A stretch of DNA of 28,069 nucleotides from Eubacteriales Family XIII. Incertae Sedis bacterium (GCA_031255695.1 JAIRSA010000142.1:1-28069); one strand, 5' to 3'. Counted from the stretch's first letter, positions 8,048 to 16,017 are shown. A program made the numbers and translations. Notes: generated by a model not told the origin, from the sequence alone.

Positions 8048-9583
8048 ATGGCCTTGAAAGATTATCTTCTCAAAATGCAAAACATTACCAAACTGTTCTC
8101 CGGTGTAAGGGCTTTGAACAATGTGAGCTTCGATGTTGAAGAGGGGGAGATCCACGCGATCGTTGGGGAGAACGGCGCGGGCAAGTCTACGCTGATGAAT
8201 ATTCTGAGCGGCGTATACGGGTACGGAAGCTACGAAGGCAACATAATCTATGGTGGCGAGGAATGCCGTTTCGGAGGCATTCGTGACAGCGAAGAAAAAG
8301 GCATAGTAATAATTCATCAAGAGCTGGCGCTTGTGCCGCATATGAGCATAGCCGAAAACATGTTTCTCGGCAATGAGCGCGGGAAGCAGATGAATATAGA
8401 TTGGGGCGAGACCTACCAGAAAGCCGAAGAGCACATGGGCATAGTAGGCCTGAAGGAATCGCCGAGGATGCTTATAAAAGACATAAGCGTCGGCAAGCAG
8501 CAGCTTGTCGAGATCGCCAAGGCATTGGCTAAGAGCGTAAGGCTCCTCATACTGGACGAGCCGACGGCCTCGCTTAACGAGGACGACAGCCAGAAGCTGC
8601 TGGCGCTCCTGCTTCAGTTCAAAAATGAAGGCATAACTTCTATTCTTATTTCACATAAGCTAAGCGAGGTATCCCAGGTCGCCGACCGTATCACGATCCT
8701 ACGTGACGGGGCGACGATAGAGACCCTGACAAAGGGCACGGACGATATTGGAGAGGGCAGGATCATCAAAGGCATGGTCGGCCGCGAAATCCAGGACCGC
8801 TTCCCCAAGAGGGAATCCTCTATCGGCGATGTCAGCCTCGAAGTCAAGAATTGGACAGTATATCATCCACTATACGAACGCAAGGTATGCGACAACATAA
8901 GCATAAAGGTCCATAGGGGCGAGGTCGTGGGCATAAGCGGCCTTATGGGTGCCGGCAGGAGCGAGCTTGCTATGAGCGTGTTCGGCAAGATATACGGGCG
9001 GGGCATAAGCGGCTCCGTGTATCTGGACGGGAAAGAGGTGAAACTCAACACCGTGCAGGACGCCATCAACAACAAGCTTGCATACGTCACGGAGGACAGG
9101 AAGACCAACGGGCTCATACTGTCGAACCCGATCAGGGTGAACGTGACGCTCGCGAACCTCGGCAGGATCAGCAATCATGGGACGATAGACAGCAACAAGG
9201 AGAGGGCTGACGCGGAGGAGTACAAAGACATGCTGAATGTCAAATGCAACAGCATCGAGCAGCTGGCGAGTAGCCTTTCGGGCGGGAACCAGCAGAAGGT
9301 GCTGCTCAGCAAGTGGATGTACGCGCAGCCGGAATTCCTTATACTGGACGAACCCACAAGGGGGATAGACGTTGGGGCCAAGTACGAGATCTACACTTTT
9401 ATCAACCAGCTAGTGGCCCAAAACAAATCCGTGCTGATGATTTCCAGCGAGATGCCGGAAATACTAGGAATGTGTGACCGTATCTATGTGATGAACGAGG
9501 GTCGGATTGTCGCTGAGTATTCCCGTGACGAGGCCAGTCAGGAGAAGATCATGTCCAGCATCCTCAGCGCAAGCGCGTCGTAA
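8048..9583 (+). CDS. mmsA: Multiple-monosaccharide ABC transporter, double-domain ATPase (MmsA/GguA)
   Basis: A 511-aa ATPase with two fused nucleotide-binding domains, the standard design of carbohydrate-uptake (CUT2) transporters. The N-terminal half has Walker A GENGAGKST (residues 40-48 region), signature ISVGKQQLVEIAKAL and Walker B LLILDEPTASL. The C-terminal half has the usual degenerate Walker A (GLMGAGRSE), LSGGNQQKVLLSKWM and FLILDEPTRGIDVGAK. Only the first site is expected to hydrolyse ATP normally, as in the family. Start ATG 8048 with GGGAGGG immediately upstream. It is followed 15 bp later by the permease gene. Confidence 0.95.
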   Translation: MALKDYLLKMQNITKLFSGVRALNNVSFDVEEGEIHAIVGENGAGKSTLMNILSGVYGYGSYEGNIIYGGEECRFGGIRDSEEKGIVIIHQELALVPHMSIAENMFLGNERGKQMNIDWGETYQKAEEHMGIVGLKESPRMLIKDISVGKQQLVEIAKALAKSVRLLILDEPTASLNEDDSQKLLALLLQFKNEGITSILISHKLSEVSQVADRITILRDGATIETLTKGTDDIGEGRIIKGMVGREIQDRFPKRESSIGDVSLEVKNWTVYHPLYERKVCDNISIKVHRGEVVGISGLMGAGRSELAMSVFGKIYGRGISGSVYLDGKEVKLNTVQDAINNKLAYVTEDRKTNGLILSNPIRVNVTLANLGRISNHGTIDSNKERADAEEYKDMLNVKCNSIEQLASSLSGGNQQKVLLSKWMYAQPEFLILDEPTRGIDVGAKYEIYTFINQLVAQNKSVLMISSEMPEILGMCDRIYVMNEGRIVAEYSRDEASQEKIMSSILSASAS

Positions 9584-9598
9584 AGGAGAGTGATAACT

Positions 9599-10849
9599 AT
9601 GGCTGATATAAAGAAAGCCCCGACATCGGGCAAAGAACCCAATCCCCAAGAGCGTTTGGATGTGCCCAGAGCGAATATCGGGCTGGAGTTTGTAAAGAAG
9701 AATACGATGCTCGTCGCTCTTGTGGCCGCTATGGTGCTCTTCCAAGTACTGATAACGATCAATACCGGTTCAGGTTCGTTCTTCTCGCCTGCGAACGTGA
9801 CAAACCTGATCGCCCAGAACGGCTACGTGGTCATACTGGCCAGCGGCATGCTGCTATGCATACTCACTGGCGGCAACATAGACCTGTCTGTAGGCTGCGG
9901 GCTGGCCTTCATAGGCGCGGTGGCCGGTGAGCTTATGGTCAACCGCCATATGAACATATACCTGACTATTGTGATCTGCCTGCTCATAGGCACCGCGCTG
10001 GGCGCATGGCAGGCCTTCTGGATCGCCTATGTGCGCATACCGCCATTCATCGTCACACTCGCGGGCATGCTTAGCTTCCGCGGCATGGCGGGCATACTGC
10101 TCGGCGGTCTCGTCATATCGCCCTTCCCACAGGTTTACAAGCGCTATTTCAACAGCTTCCTGCCGGGTTCGGCCACACCAGCCGATCTGCTGGTGCCGCT
10201 CACCCTTGTGATAGGCGCGATAATATGCGCAGTGTTCGTGATTGCGCAGATCTACAGCCGTGTATCGAAGATCCGCAAAAAATACAATGTAGAGTCGCCT
10301 GTGGTCATGATAGTGCGCATTGTAGTCATCTGCGCCGTCATCATGTACGTGTTCTGGCTGTTCGGGCACAGCAAGGGGATGCCGGTCATACTCATCACCC
10401 TTGCGGTCGTCGTGGCTGTGTATCACTACTACACCTCGAAGACGGTCCCTGGCCGCCACCTCTACGCGATGGGCGGCAACGAAAAGGCGGCCATATTCTC
10501 CGGCATAGACACCAACAAGGTGCTGTTCTTCGCCTATACGAATATGGGCTTCCTAGTCGCTGTGGCGTCCCTGGTCTGCGTGGCGCGTTTCGACTCGGCC
10601 ACGCCGTCGGCGGGCAATATGTACGAGCTTGACGCCATCGGCGCCTGCTTCATCGGCGGCGCATCGGCATACGGCGGCGTCGGCACAGTCAGCGGCGCGG
10701 TCATAGGCGCTGTATTCATGGGCGTCCTGAACAACGGCATGTCCATACTGGGCGTAGACGCGAACTGGCAGCGCACGATAAAGGGCTTTGTCCTGCTTGC
10801 CGCTGTCATCATGGACGTAGTCTCCAAGAAGCGCCGCACGGTTTCGTAA
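9599..10849 (+). CDS. mmsB: Multiple-monosaccharide ABC transporter, permease (MmsB/GguB)
   Basis: A 416-aa integral membrane protein of the ribose/xylose permease family, forming the channel for sugars delivered by the ChvE-like lipoprotein. It is longer than a typical RbsC (about 320 aa) because of additional hydrophobic segments in the middle, which is normal for the GguB/MmsB subgroup. Family motifs: GMLLCILTGGNIDLSVGCG, IPPFIVTLAGMLSFRGMAG, YAMGGNEKAAIFSGID, and GGASAYGGVGTVSGAVIGA near the C-terminus. I chose the ATG at 9599 because AAAGGAGAG (9583-9590) is correctly spaced from it; a GTG at 9590 overlaps that ribosome site. Last gene of the operon. Confidence 0.94.
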   Translation: MADIKKAPTSGKEPNPQERLDVPRANIGLEFVKKNTMLVALVAAMVLFQVLITINTGSGSFFSPANVTNLIAQNGYVVILASGMLLCILTGGNIDLSVGCGLAFIGAVAGELMVNRHMNIYLTIVICLLIGTALGAWQAFWIAYVRIPPFIVTLAGMLSFRGMAGILLGGLVISPFPQVYKRYFNSFLPGSATPADLLVPLTLVIGAIICAVFVIAQIYSRVSKIRKKYNVESPVVMIVRIVVICAVIMYVFWLFGHSKGMPVILITLAVVVAVYHYYTSKTVPGRHLYAMGGNEKAAIFSGIDTNKVLFFAYTNMGFLVAVASLVCVARFDSATPSAGNMYELDAIGACFIGGASAYGGVGTVSGAVIGAVFMGVLNNGMSILGVDANWQRTIKGFVLLAAVIMDVVSKKRRTVS

Positions 10850-10920
10850 AGCCAGCTAGGCATATGGCGGCAGCCCGGGCCCCATAGACCGGGCCGTAGG
10901 CATAATCGAGCAATCATCCC

Positions 10921-10955
10921 GGAATCCCCTTTGCCGGCAACGCAAAGGGGATTCC
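10921..10955 (+). terminator. Terminator of the chvE-mmsA-mmsB operon
   Basis: A perfect 14-bp stem, GGAATCCCCTTTGC (10921-10934) with GCAAAGGGGATTCC (10942-10955), 7-nt loop, followed by GTTTGT. It lies 70 bp after the mmsB stop. The T-run is interrupted but the stem is very strong. Confidence 0.75.
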
Positions 10956-10959
10956 GTTT

Positions 10960-11066
10960 GTATGTGGGCCAAAATAGATGGCGGATGCCTCCGCCTCAAG
11001 GGCGGGGGGGTCTGTAATAGATGGCGGATGCCTCCACCTCCAGGGGGGGCTGTTCGTATGTGGGCC
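10960..11066. repeat. 43-bp-period direct repeat nested in an outer 11-bp repeat
   Basis: AATAGATGGCGGATGCCTCC occurs at 10973-10992 and at 11016-11035; the similarity extends a further 10 bp in each copy and is followed by a G-run (7-8 G). The pair is framed by GTATGTGGGCC at 10960-10970 and 11056-11066. It appears to be a local duplication between the sugar-transport terminator and the SLH promoter. No coding role is seen. Confidence 0.8.
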
Positions 11067-11126
11067 CAAAGCCCCGCCGTCCAATACTGCTCGCAGTAAA
11101 TTTATAAACATGTAACTGCAATGTAA

Positions 11127-11154
11127 TGAAACATGCCATGTTTTTTGATATAAT
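11127..11154 (+). promoter_or_regulatory. Promoter of the first SLH gene
   Basis: TGATATAAT at 11146-11154 is an extended -10 (TG, one base, TATAAT). The best -35 is a poor TGAAAC at 11127-11132 with a 16-bp spacer. The AT-rich patch begins at about 11100. Distance to the ATG is 45 bp. Confidence 0.6.
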
Positions 11155-11199
11155 CTAATGTAATAGGCTCTCTCAAACAGAAAGGCAGGAGGTGGTAGA

Positions 11200-12177
11200 A
11201 TGTGCGGAAAAAGGATCAGGGCGAAGATAGGCGCTGCAGTGCTTGCCCTATTGATGGCCGCGACAACGGGAGCGGCGGCTGCGGCCGATATCGACTATAG
11301 ATCATGGGATTCTATGGGGGTCTACCCGCAGGACGTGCTCAATACCAAGTATTTCAGCTCGGTCAAGGCCCTGATGGACGCAGCGGTGATAACAGGGGAC
11401 ACGGACGGGCTTTTCCATCCGGAGAAATCCATAACGCGGGCGGAGTTCGCCGCGATAGCGGCGCGCGCCACGCATCAGCAGAACATAGGCGACGACAAGG
11501 CAAACTTTGACGATATGGCAGGCTACGGCTGGGCGGAGGGCTATATAAACCGCTGCTATGCGCAGGGCTGGATAAAGGGCGTAGGCGGCTCGAAGTTCGA
11601 CCCTGGCAGGGATGTCTCATACGCCGAGGCCTTGACGATCCTCATACGGATACAGCGGGGCCAGCAGGACGAGCTGATCGGGCCATGGCCGAAGGCCTAC
11701 ATCGAATATGCGGACATGTACAACCTGACGGGCACGGTCGAGGTGCTTGACTGGATGGCGCCCGCGCTAAAGGGCGATGTGGCGATCATCACGAACCGCA
11801 TGATACCGCAGAAGCCGCTGGCGCCCACTATCGGCGGCTACGGCACATTCGGGAAGGTGACTATTACGGGGGCCGCCGGCGTGCCATTGGCGCCGCAGAC
11901 GGTCGTGATAGACGTGTATAACGACACATTCCTGGATATATACCCCAACACCGACGTGACGGGCTGGTTCCTCGGCCTGTCGGCCAACGGCCTGAACGCG
12001 GTGATAAAAGACAGGATAGTGGCGGGCATGGGCAGGGTGGCCATAGAGATCAGCGGCACCCCGGTGAACGCGGCCAGCGTCCAGTTGAGCGCCACAGTGC
12101 CATCCTTCGTGCTTAAAAGCGGCAATGCCATCGCCGTTTCGCAAAACAGCGGCGCGGTGTTCGATATATCATTATGA
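11200..12177 (+). CDS. Exported SLH-domain protein
   Basis: 325 aa. A Sec signal peptide (KRIRAK, hydrophobic run, Ala-rich cleavage region near residue 28) is followed by S-layer-homology repeats that bind pyruvylated secondary cell-wall polymer. SLH 1: VKALMDAAVITGDTDGLFHP followed by SITRAEFAAIAAR. SLH 2: WAEGYINRCYAQGWIKGVGG followed by DVSYAEALTILIR. A third, degenerate copy begins WPKAYIEYADMYNLTG. The last 115 residues are a separate beta-rich segment without a motif I recognise. The ATG at 11200 has AGGAGGTGG upstream. It is followed by another SLH protein of similar architecture, so the two probably arose by duplication. Likely surface-anchored; the specific role is unknown. Confidence 0.88.
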   Translation: MCGKRIRAKIGAAVLALLMAATTGAAAAADIDYRSWDSMGVYPQDVLNTKYFSSVKALMDAAVITGDTDGLFHPEKSITRAEFAAIAARATHQQNIGDDKANFDDMAGYGWAEGYINRCYAQGWIKGVGGSKFDPGRDVSYAEALTILIRIQRGQQDELIGPWPKAYIEYADMYNLTGTVEVLDWMAPALKGDVAIITNRMIPQKPLAPTIGGYGTFGKVTITGAAGVPLAPQTVVIDVYNDTFLDIYPNTDVTGWFLGLSANGLNAVIKDRIVAGMGRVAIEISGTPVNAASVQLSATVPSFVLKSGNAIAVSQNSGAVFDISL

Positions 12178-12192
12178 TATGTTCTAATGTAA
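12176..12192 (+). promoter_or_regulatory. Copy of the first SLH promoter element, before the second SLH gene
   Basis: These 17 bp (GATATGTTCTAATGTAA) match 11147-11163 (GATATAATCTAATGTAA) at 15 of 17 positions. The first copy contains the -10 of the upstream SLH gene; the second overlaps that gene's stop codon and lies about 50 bp before the next start. It could be a second promoter or a shared regulator site. Confidence 0.4.
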
Positions 12193-12240
12193 GCATCTGA
12201 TGTAAGCAAATGTGAAATGTGATATGAAATGAGGTATAAT

Positions 12241-13695
12241 ATGGAAAAGAAAGCGAGAAGCACTATGAGATCGGGGGCCTTGCGGATAATTTCAGTGGTG
12301 ACGGCGCTTGCGCTGTGCACAGCGGGGCTCGCCTATGCGGCCATACCGCCCGACATCGCGGGCAAGCCATACGAGCAGGCAGTGACGGCATTGGCGGAAA
12401 AAGACATAATAACCGGGGATGTGGACGGCAATTTCTACCCGGACAGCAACCTGACACGCGCGCAGATATGCACCATAATCGTGAAAGCCATGCAGGCGCC
12501 GGCCGCACAGGTGGACGGCACGGCCACCCAGGACGTGAAGCGGAGCGGCTTCCCTGACATGCAGGGCTATGACTGGGCGGAAGGCTATATCGCCTACGCG
12601 GTCGAGAAGGGCGTGGTCACAGGCTATCCCGAAGGCGACTTCAGGCCAGGCAACAACGTGAGCATGAACGAGCTCATCACCATGACCATGCGCGCGGCGG
12701 GGTACAGCGACAGCAGCCTGGGCGGGGTCTGGCCGGAGAACTACATCTCCAAGGCAGGCGACACGGGCGCGCTCGCGGGCATAACCGCGCCGCTCCCGCA
12801 GCATGCCACGAAGTGGATGGCCGCGCAGCTGGTGTATAACGTGCTTACGAAGATAGAGGAGCAGGGCCGGGCGCAGGCGAGCGACACGCCGTCCGGGCAG
12901 ACATCCGGCCAGCAGGGCGGCAATGCGGTGCCCGCAAGCGGGGATCTGACGTACATCGCTAACGGGAAGTTCGACGCGAACATCTTCACCTTCGGCGGCA
13001 AAGAGATAGCGCAGGATGCCGTGGTGTACACATACGGGATCCGGGCGGACTACAGGAGCGACATGAAGATGTCCGAAGACGATTCGGACTATCTGCACGG
13101 CACGGTGTACAAATACAAGAATGTAGAGACACCGGCCTGGTATGAGCTCAATGACGGCAAGGTATCGAAGCTCATCCTTCCGAACGACGTCGGCTTCAGC
13201 GGCTACGCCTATGGGGTCATAAACGGGGTCGTGAAGATCTCCGACGGCGAGAACAATGCCGTGGACGGCTTTGTGACGATCTCGGCCGGCAGATCGATAA
13301 CCTGGCCGGGGGCGGCGGATCTGGCGAGCGTCAATGTGCCGGGCACCAACGACTATTCAGGCGGCGAGGTCTACGAGTTCCGCCTCAGAAACGGCAAGGT
13401 GCTGAGCGTGGCCTCGGTAGACGGCCGTTTCAACACGCCCATGATATCCGCGGCGAAAGAGGTCGTGAGCAACGGCAGCTTCATTGATGTCACCGCCAAG
13501 AACGGCAATGTGATCACGCTTGGGGAAGAGGTGATAGAGCTGAAAGAGCAGGTGACGGTGTACTATCTCGACCAGAAAACGGGCAAATACACACCCGCAA
13601 GCCCAGGCAGCGTGCGCCCCAGGACCAGCGTGCGCATGTACGACGTCTCGGACGACAAGGATCCAGCAGTGGATATAGTGATAGTGCAGAGATAG
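12241..13695 (+). CDS. Exported SLH-domain protein with unknown C-terminal domain
   Basis: 484 aa from the ATG at 12241, which has GAGG six bases upstream; an in-frame ATG at 12229 is possible but lacks a ribosome site. An N-terminal signal peptide ends near AGLAYA. Three SLH repeats follow: YEQAVTALAEKDIITGDVDG with LTRAQICTIIVKAM; WAEGYIAYAVEKGVVTGYPE with NVSMNELITMTMRA; and WPENYISKAGDTGALAG with WMAAQLVYNVL. A Ser/Gly/Gln-rich linker (about residues 215-235) leads to a roughly 245-residue C-terminal region rich in Gly, Val, Asp and Lys with an alternating beta-strand look. I do not recognise it. SLH-plus-domain proteins are normally held at the cell surface; this one may carry a binding or structural module. 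Confidence 0.87.
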   Translation: MEKKARSTMRSGALRIISVVTALALCTAGLAYAAIPPDIAGKPYEQAVTALAEKDIITGDVDGNFYPDSNLTRAQICTIIVKAMQAPAAQVDGTATQDVKRSGFPDMQGYDWAEGYIAYAVEKGVVTGYPEGDFRPGNNVSMNELITMTMRAAGYSDSSLGGVWPENYISKAGDTGALAGITAPLPQHATKWMAAQLVYNVLTKIEEQGRAQASDTPSGQTSGQQGGNAVPASGDLTYIANGKFDANIFTFGGKEIAQDAVVYTYGIRADYRSDMKMSEDDSDYLHGTVYKYKNVETPAWYELNDGKVSKLILPNDVGFSGYAYGVINGVVKISDGENNAVDGFVTISAGRSITWPGAADLASVNVPGTNDYSGGEVYEFRLRNGKVLSVASVDGRFNTPMISAAKEVVSNGSFIDVTAKNGNVITLGEEVIELKEQVTVYYLDQKTGKYTPASPGSVRPRTSVRMYDVSDDKDPAVDIVIVQR

Positions 13696-13700
13696 CGCGG

Positions 13701-13847
13701 GGCTGGCTCGTGACAGTGCGCGGCTGGCTCAGGACAGTGCGCGGGCAGCGCGGGGCTGGGGCTCGTGACAGGGCAGATGCAGCGGGGCTGGCTCAGGACA
13801 GCGCGCGGGCAGCGCGGGGTTGGCAGCGCGGGGCTGGATCGTGACAG
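13701..13847. repeat. Degenerate GC-rich repeat, five cores
   Basis: A core of about 16 bp, GGCTGGCTCGTGACAG, occurs at 13701-13716, 13722-13737, 13754-13771 (2-bp insertion), 13786-13801 and 13832-13847. Copies 1, 3 and 5 read CGTGACAG or a close form, copies 2 and 4 read CAGGACAG. Stretches of GCGCGGGCAGCGCGG separate them. The array starts immediately after the second SLH stop codon. Confidence 0.75.
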
Positions 13848-13881
13848 TGCGCAGGCAGCATGAAAATAACGAATGGGCGGC

Positions 13882-13914
13882 GCATGGGCAGCGCATAGAT
13901 GGCGCTGCCCATGC
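13882..13914 (+). terminator. Strong hairpin downstream of the SLH genes
   Basis: A perfect 13-bp stem: GCATGGGCAGCGC (13882-13894) with GCGCTGCCCATGC (13902-13914), 7-nt loop, followed by CCGTCCTATT. A clean T-run is missing, so this is a probable rather than certain terminator for the SLH unit. Confidence 0.55.
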
Positions 13915-13935
13915 CCGTCCTATTAAATAAGGCCG

Positions 13936-13991
13936 GAAGGGATGTGTTTTCCATCCAGAATATTCCTTCACAGAAAAAACACATTCCCTTC
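13936..13991. other. Long inverted repeat upstream of the lytic transglycosylase
   Basis: GAAGGGATGTGTTTT (13936-13950) pairs with AAAACACATTCCCTTC (13976-13991) with one bulged base; the enclosed 25 nt are AT-rich. It could be a second, bidirectional terminator or a structured site. It lies upstream of the promoter at 14049-14077, so it is not in that gene's leader. Confidence 0.5.
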
Positions 13992-14048
13992 AGCCCTTGG
14001 AAAACCAGGCTTGCAATTGACATAATATTACGAAAAAAATATATTCAG

Positions 14049-14077
14049 TGTACAATTCCCCTTTCTGTTGATATAAT
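14049..14077 (+). promoter_or_regulatory. Promoter of the lytic transglycosylase gene
   Basis: TGTACA (14049-14054), 17-bp spacer, TATAAT (14072-14077) with TG one base upstream (extended -10). The same TTGATATAAT decamer is used before the first SLH gene. Distance to the ATG is 34 bp. Confidence 0.7.
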
Positions 14078-14111
14078 GGGTACAATCTCAATTTAAGAAA
14101 GGGGATGAAGT

Positions 14112-15707
14112 ATGTTTAGTTTTAAAAAGATTTTGGCAATTGTGCTTTCGGTTGCTGTCGTCATGCTCTCGGCCGTCCCGGCGAGCGCAAGCGGGGGGGC
14201 GTACGGAAAGTTTTTCTTGAAGGATATAGTGATAAACGGCGTACAGATCGTCAACTACAATCTCCAGTATCCCTTCTTCATCTACGAAGACCTTACGTAC
14301 ATACCGCTTACGCCAGACATGGGCGACATATTTGGCTTTGGCTATGCAATGGACTGGGAAAGGAATGTCCTCGAACTGTGGAAGAAAGAGGCTAGCATTT
14401 CCAATATAAGGGATAACAGGTTCAAGAACGATGCGAACGATGTGTTGGCATGGGTCGAGGACAGCGTTTTGGTCGTAATGGCCGAGCCGCAGGGAAGCCC
14501 GGACGCGCACGGCGCATCAGGGTCAGCTGCCGTTGCCGGCGGGCTGGCGGGGGCACGGGCAGCGTATGCCGCGCCTTGGACGACGGCCGATGGCGTAGGG
14601 CTGGCGGGCGCTGCGGATGGCGCATGGCCCAGCGCGGACGCTGCGGGCGGGCAGCCCGATGAGGTTTTTCTGGATGACGTCGTTTTTTCGGAACGCGCGG
14701 ACCTGCGTGCCGATGCTGAACTGATGGATGGCGTGGAGTTAGTGGATGACGCTGCCTTTGTGGACGACGCGATCTTTGCTGATGCGGCAGGCGGGCCGGA
14801 GGCTGTGGCGGATCCTGCGGATGACGCGGATGACGCGGATCCCGTGGACGCCAGCGGCCGTGCGGGCGCCCAGCCTGACAACGGCGGCGCAAGCCTTGCG
14901 GAAAAGCCGGCCGCCCTGCGCATTGCGGGTGTCGGCGCGCGCCTGATCAAGAACGCTGGCAGCGCTGCGGGGCAGCAGGCTGCTGCGGATGAGGGCCCCA
15001 AGAGCGTAAAGGCGTCCAGGGTCTTCGACACTGTGGCAGGCCAGGATGCCGTCAAGCGCGTTGTGGATCTCGGAGGGAAGTCGGTCATCATGGTGGGCGG
15101 CATACTGTATCTGCCGCTGCGTGCCATGGCGGACAATGTCATGGGCTGGGACCTGATGTTTGACCCCAATCTGGGCATATGCATAAGCACGCGCGAAGAG
15201 ACGCCGGCCCGTAGCTTTTTCTCGACCGTGCAGGCGAATTTCAACAAGGGCCTCGCTAACTATATAAACACCAGGAACAAGAGCGTGAGCATAAGCCGGA
15301 GCCAGGAGCTTGTATTCCTGTTCAAGCGGGCGGCTACGGTCAACAAGCTTGATACGAAGCTGCTTATGGCTATCGCGCAGAAAGAGAGCAACTTCAGGGC
15401 TGACGCGAAGAGCCGCTCAGGCGCGGCGGGGATGATGCAGATCATGCCCAAGACGGGCGCGGCCATGGGCGTGACCCCCAACCAGCTGCTGGACGCGAAG
15501 ACCAGCATCGACAAGGGGGCGGCCTATATAAGGACGCAGCTCAACAGGTACGACAACAATGTCGGCCTGGCGCTGAGCGCCTACAACCAGGGCGCAGGCA
15601 ATGTGAGCCGCGGCACGTTCTCAAGGGGCTACGCGGAGAGCGTAAGCAATATCGTGAAGGACATAGACGCCTACCTCGTGAACGGGGGCTACGCCACAGG
15701 GAACTGA
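14112..15707 (+). CDS. Exported lytic transglycosylase (SLT/GH23) with Ala/Asp-rich insert
   Basis: 531 aa. Signal peptide: MFSFKK, hydrophobic run, cleavage near ASA (residue 27). Residues about 35-95 resemble the copper-amine-oxidase N-terminal-like module (VINGVQIV, YIPLTPDMGDIFGFGYAMDWE) common on clostridial surface proteins, and a second half-copy is at about 325-360 (GGILYLPLRAMADNVMGWDL). Between them lie roughly 190 residues of low-complexity Ala/Gly/Asp-rich sequence. The C-terminal 120 residues are the GH23 catalytic domain: LLMAIAQKESNF with catalytic Glu425, SGAAGMMQIMP, and LSAYNQGAGNV. The enzyme should cleave peptidoglycan between MurNAc and GlcNAc with anhydro-product formation. 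Start ATG 14112 with AAAGGGG at about 14098-14104. Monocistronic, with its own promoter and terminator. Confidence 0.92.
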   Translation: MFSFKKILAIVLSVAVVMLSAVPASASGGAYGKFFLKDIVINGVQIVNYNLQYPFFIYEDLTYIPLTPDMGDIFGFGYAMDWERNVLELWKKEASISNIRDNRFKNDANDVLAWVEDSVLVVMAEPQGSPDAHGASGSAAVAGGLAGARAAYAAPWTTADGVGLAGAADGAWPSADAAGGQPDEVFLDDVVFSERADLRADAELMDGVELVDDAAFVDDAIFADAAGGPEAVADPADDADDADPVDASGRAGAQPDNGGASLAEKPAALRIAGVGARLIKNAGSAAGQQAAADEGPKSVKASRVFDTVAGQDAVKRVVDLGGKSVIMVGGILYLPLRAMADNVMGWDLMFDPNLGICISTREETPARSFFSTVQANFNKGLANYINTRNKSVSISRSQELVFLFKRAATVNKLDTKLLMAIAQKESNFRADAKSRSGAAGMMQIMPKTGAAMGVTPNQLLDAKTSIDKGAAYIRTQLNRYDNNVGLALSAYNQGAGNVSRGTFSRGYAESVSNIVKDIDAYLVNGGYATGN

Positions 15708-15737
15708 TGCACGGAGATGGCTGTGTTATAGACAAAG

Positions 15738-15762
15738 AGAGCGGCGGCCGCCGCTCTTTTTT
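15738..15762 (+). terminator. Rho-independent terminator of the lytic transglycosylase gene
   Basis: A self-complementary 20-mer, AGAGCGGCGGCCGCCGCTCT (15738-15757), runs into a T-run (15757-15762). Textbook intrinsic terminator 30 bp after the stop codon. Confidence 0.95.
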
Positions 15763-15766
15763 ACAA

Positions 15767-15795
15767 TTGCCTGAAATGGTGTTTCCTGATATAAT
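15767..15795 (+). promoter_or_regulatory. Upstream promoter of the purine operon, overlapping a palindrome
   Basis: TTGCCT (15767-15772), 17-bp spacer, TATAAT (15790-15795) with TG one base upstream. The -10 and the start region overlap a perfect inverted repeat, ATAATAGCC (15791-15799) with GGCTATTAT (15807-15815), well placed to be an operator. If used, it gives a leader of about 215 nt before purL that contains the tandem repeat structures. Confidence 0.6.
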
Positions 15796-15978
15796 AGCCA
15801 AAGGGCGGCTATTATCATTTAACGCCCTCCGCTGCGCGGAGATGGCAGATATACCGTAAAATGCGGGGCATTTTACGGTATAACAGCCAAAGGGCGGCCA
15901 TTATGGATTTGAGGCCTTCCGCTGCGCGGAGATGGCTGATATGTCATAAAATGCGAGGCATTTTGCAAAGCATTTTAT
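15788..15978 (+). repeat. Tandem duplicated 89/102-bp structured element in the purL leader
   Basis: Copy 1 is 15788-15876 (89 bp), copy 2 is 15877-15978 (102 bp, with a 13-bp internal expansion of the GCATTTT motif), and the first bases of a third copy start at 15979. Each copy contains, in order, a TATAA(T/C)AGCC start, AAAGGGCGGC, the small hairpin formed by CCGC and GCGG around 15838 and 15927, and a large hairpin. In copy 1 the large hairpin is perfect: TATACCGTAAAATGC (15850-15864) with GCATTTTACGGTATA (15868-15882), 3-nt loop. In copy 2 it is CATAAAATGC paired with GCATTTTATG across a longer loop. It may be a leader regulatory device or a duplicated REP/MITE-like element. Confidence 0.85.
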
Positions 15979-15986
15979 GGTATAAT
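15978..15986 (+). promoter_or_regulatory. Second candidate promoter close to purL
   Basis: TGGTATAAT at 15978-15986 is an extended -10 and marks the boundary of the second repeat copy. No good -35 is present at 16-18 bp. It is 31 bp before the purL ATG. Confidence 0.4.
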
Positions 15987-16017
15987 ATTATCTATCGGTG
16001 AAGGAGGGTTTCGGCAG

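Noticed and set aside
10914..11111. Small minus-strand gene in the mmsB-SLH gap
   Set aside because: It consists of the terminator stem and the 43-bp repeat; the peptide repeats (GPHTN twice) reflect the DNA duplication, and there is no ribosome site.
12292..13098. 268-codon open frame antisense to the second SLH gene
   Set aside because: Arg/His/Ala-rich translation with no signal or domain; the plus-strand SLH motifs are unambiguous.
15850..15882. Insertion-sequence terminal repeats
   Set aside because: The arms are separated by only 3 bp and no transposase or target duplication is present, so this is a hairpin rather than IS ends.
15788..15986. Guanine/adenine riboswitch or PurR box in the purL leader
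   Set aside because: The conserved purine-riboswitch core and the PurBox pattern are not seen; the structure is a simple set of hairpins in tandem copies.
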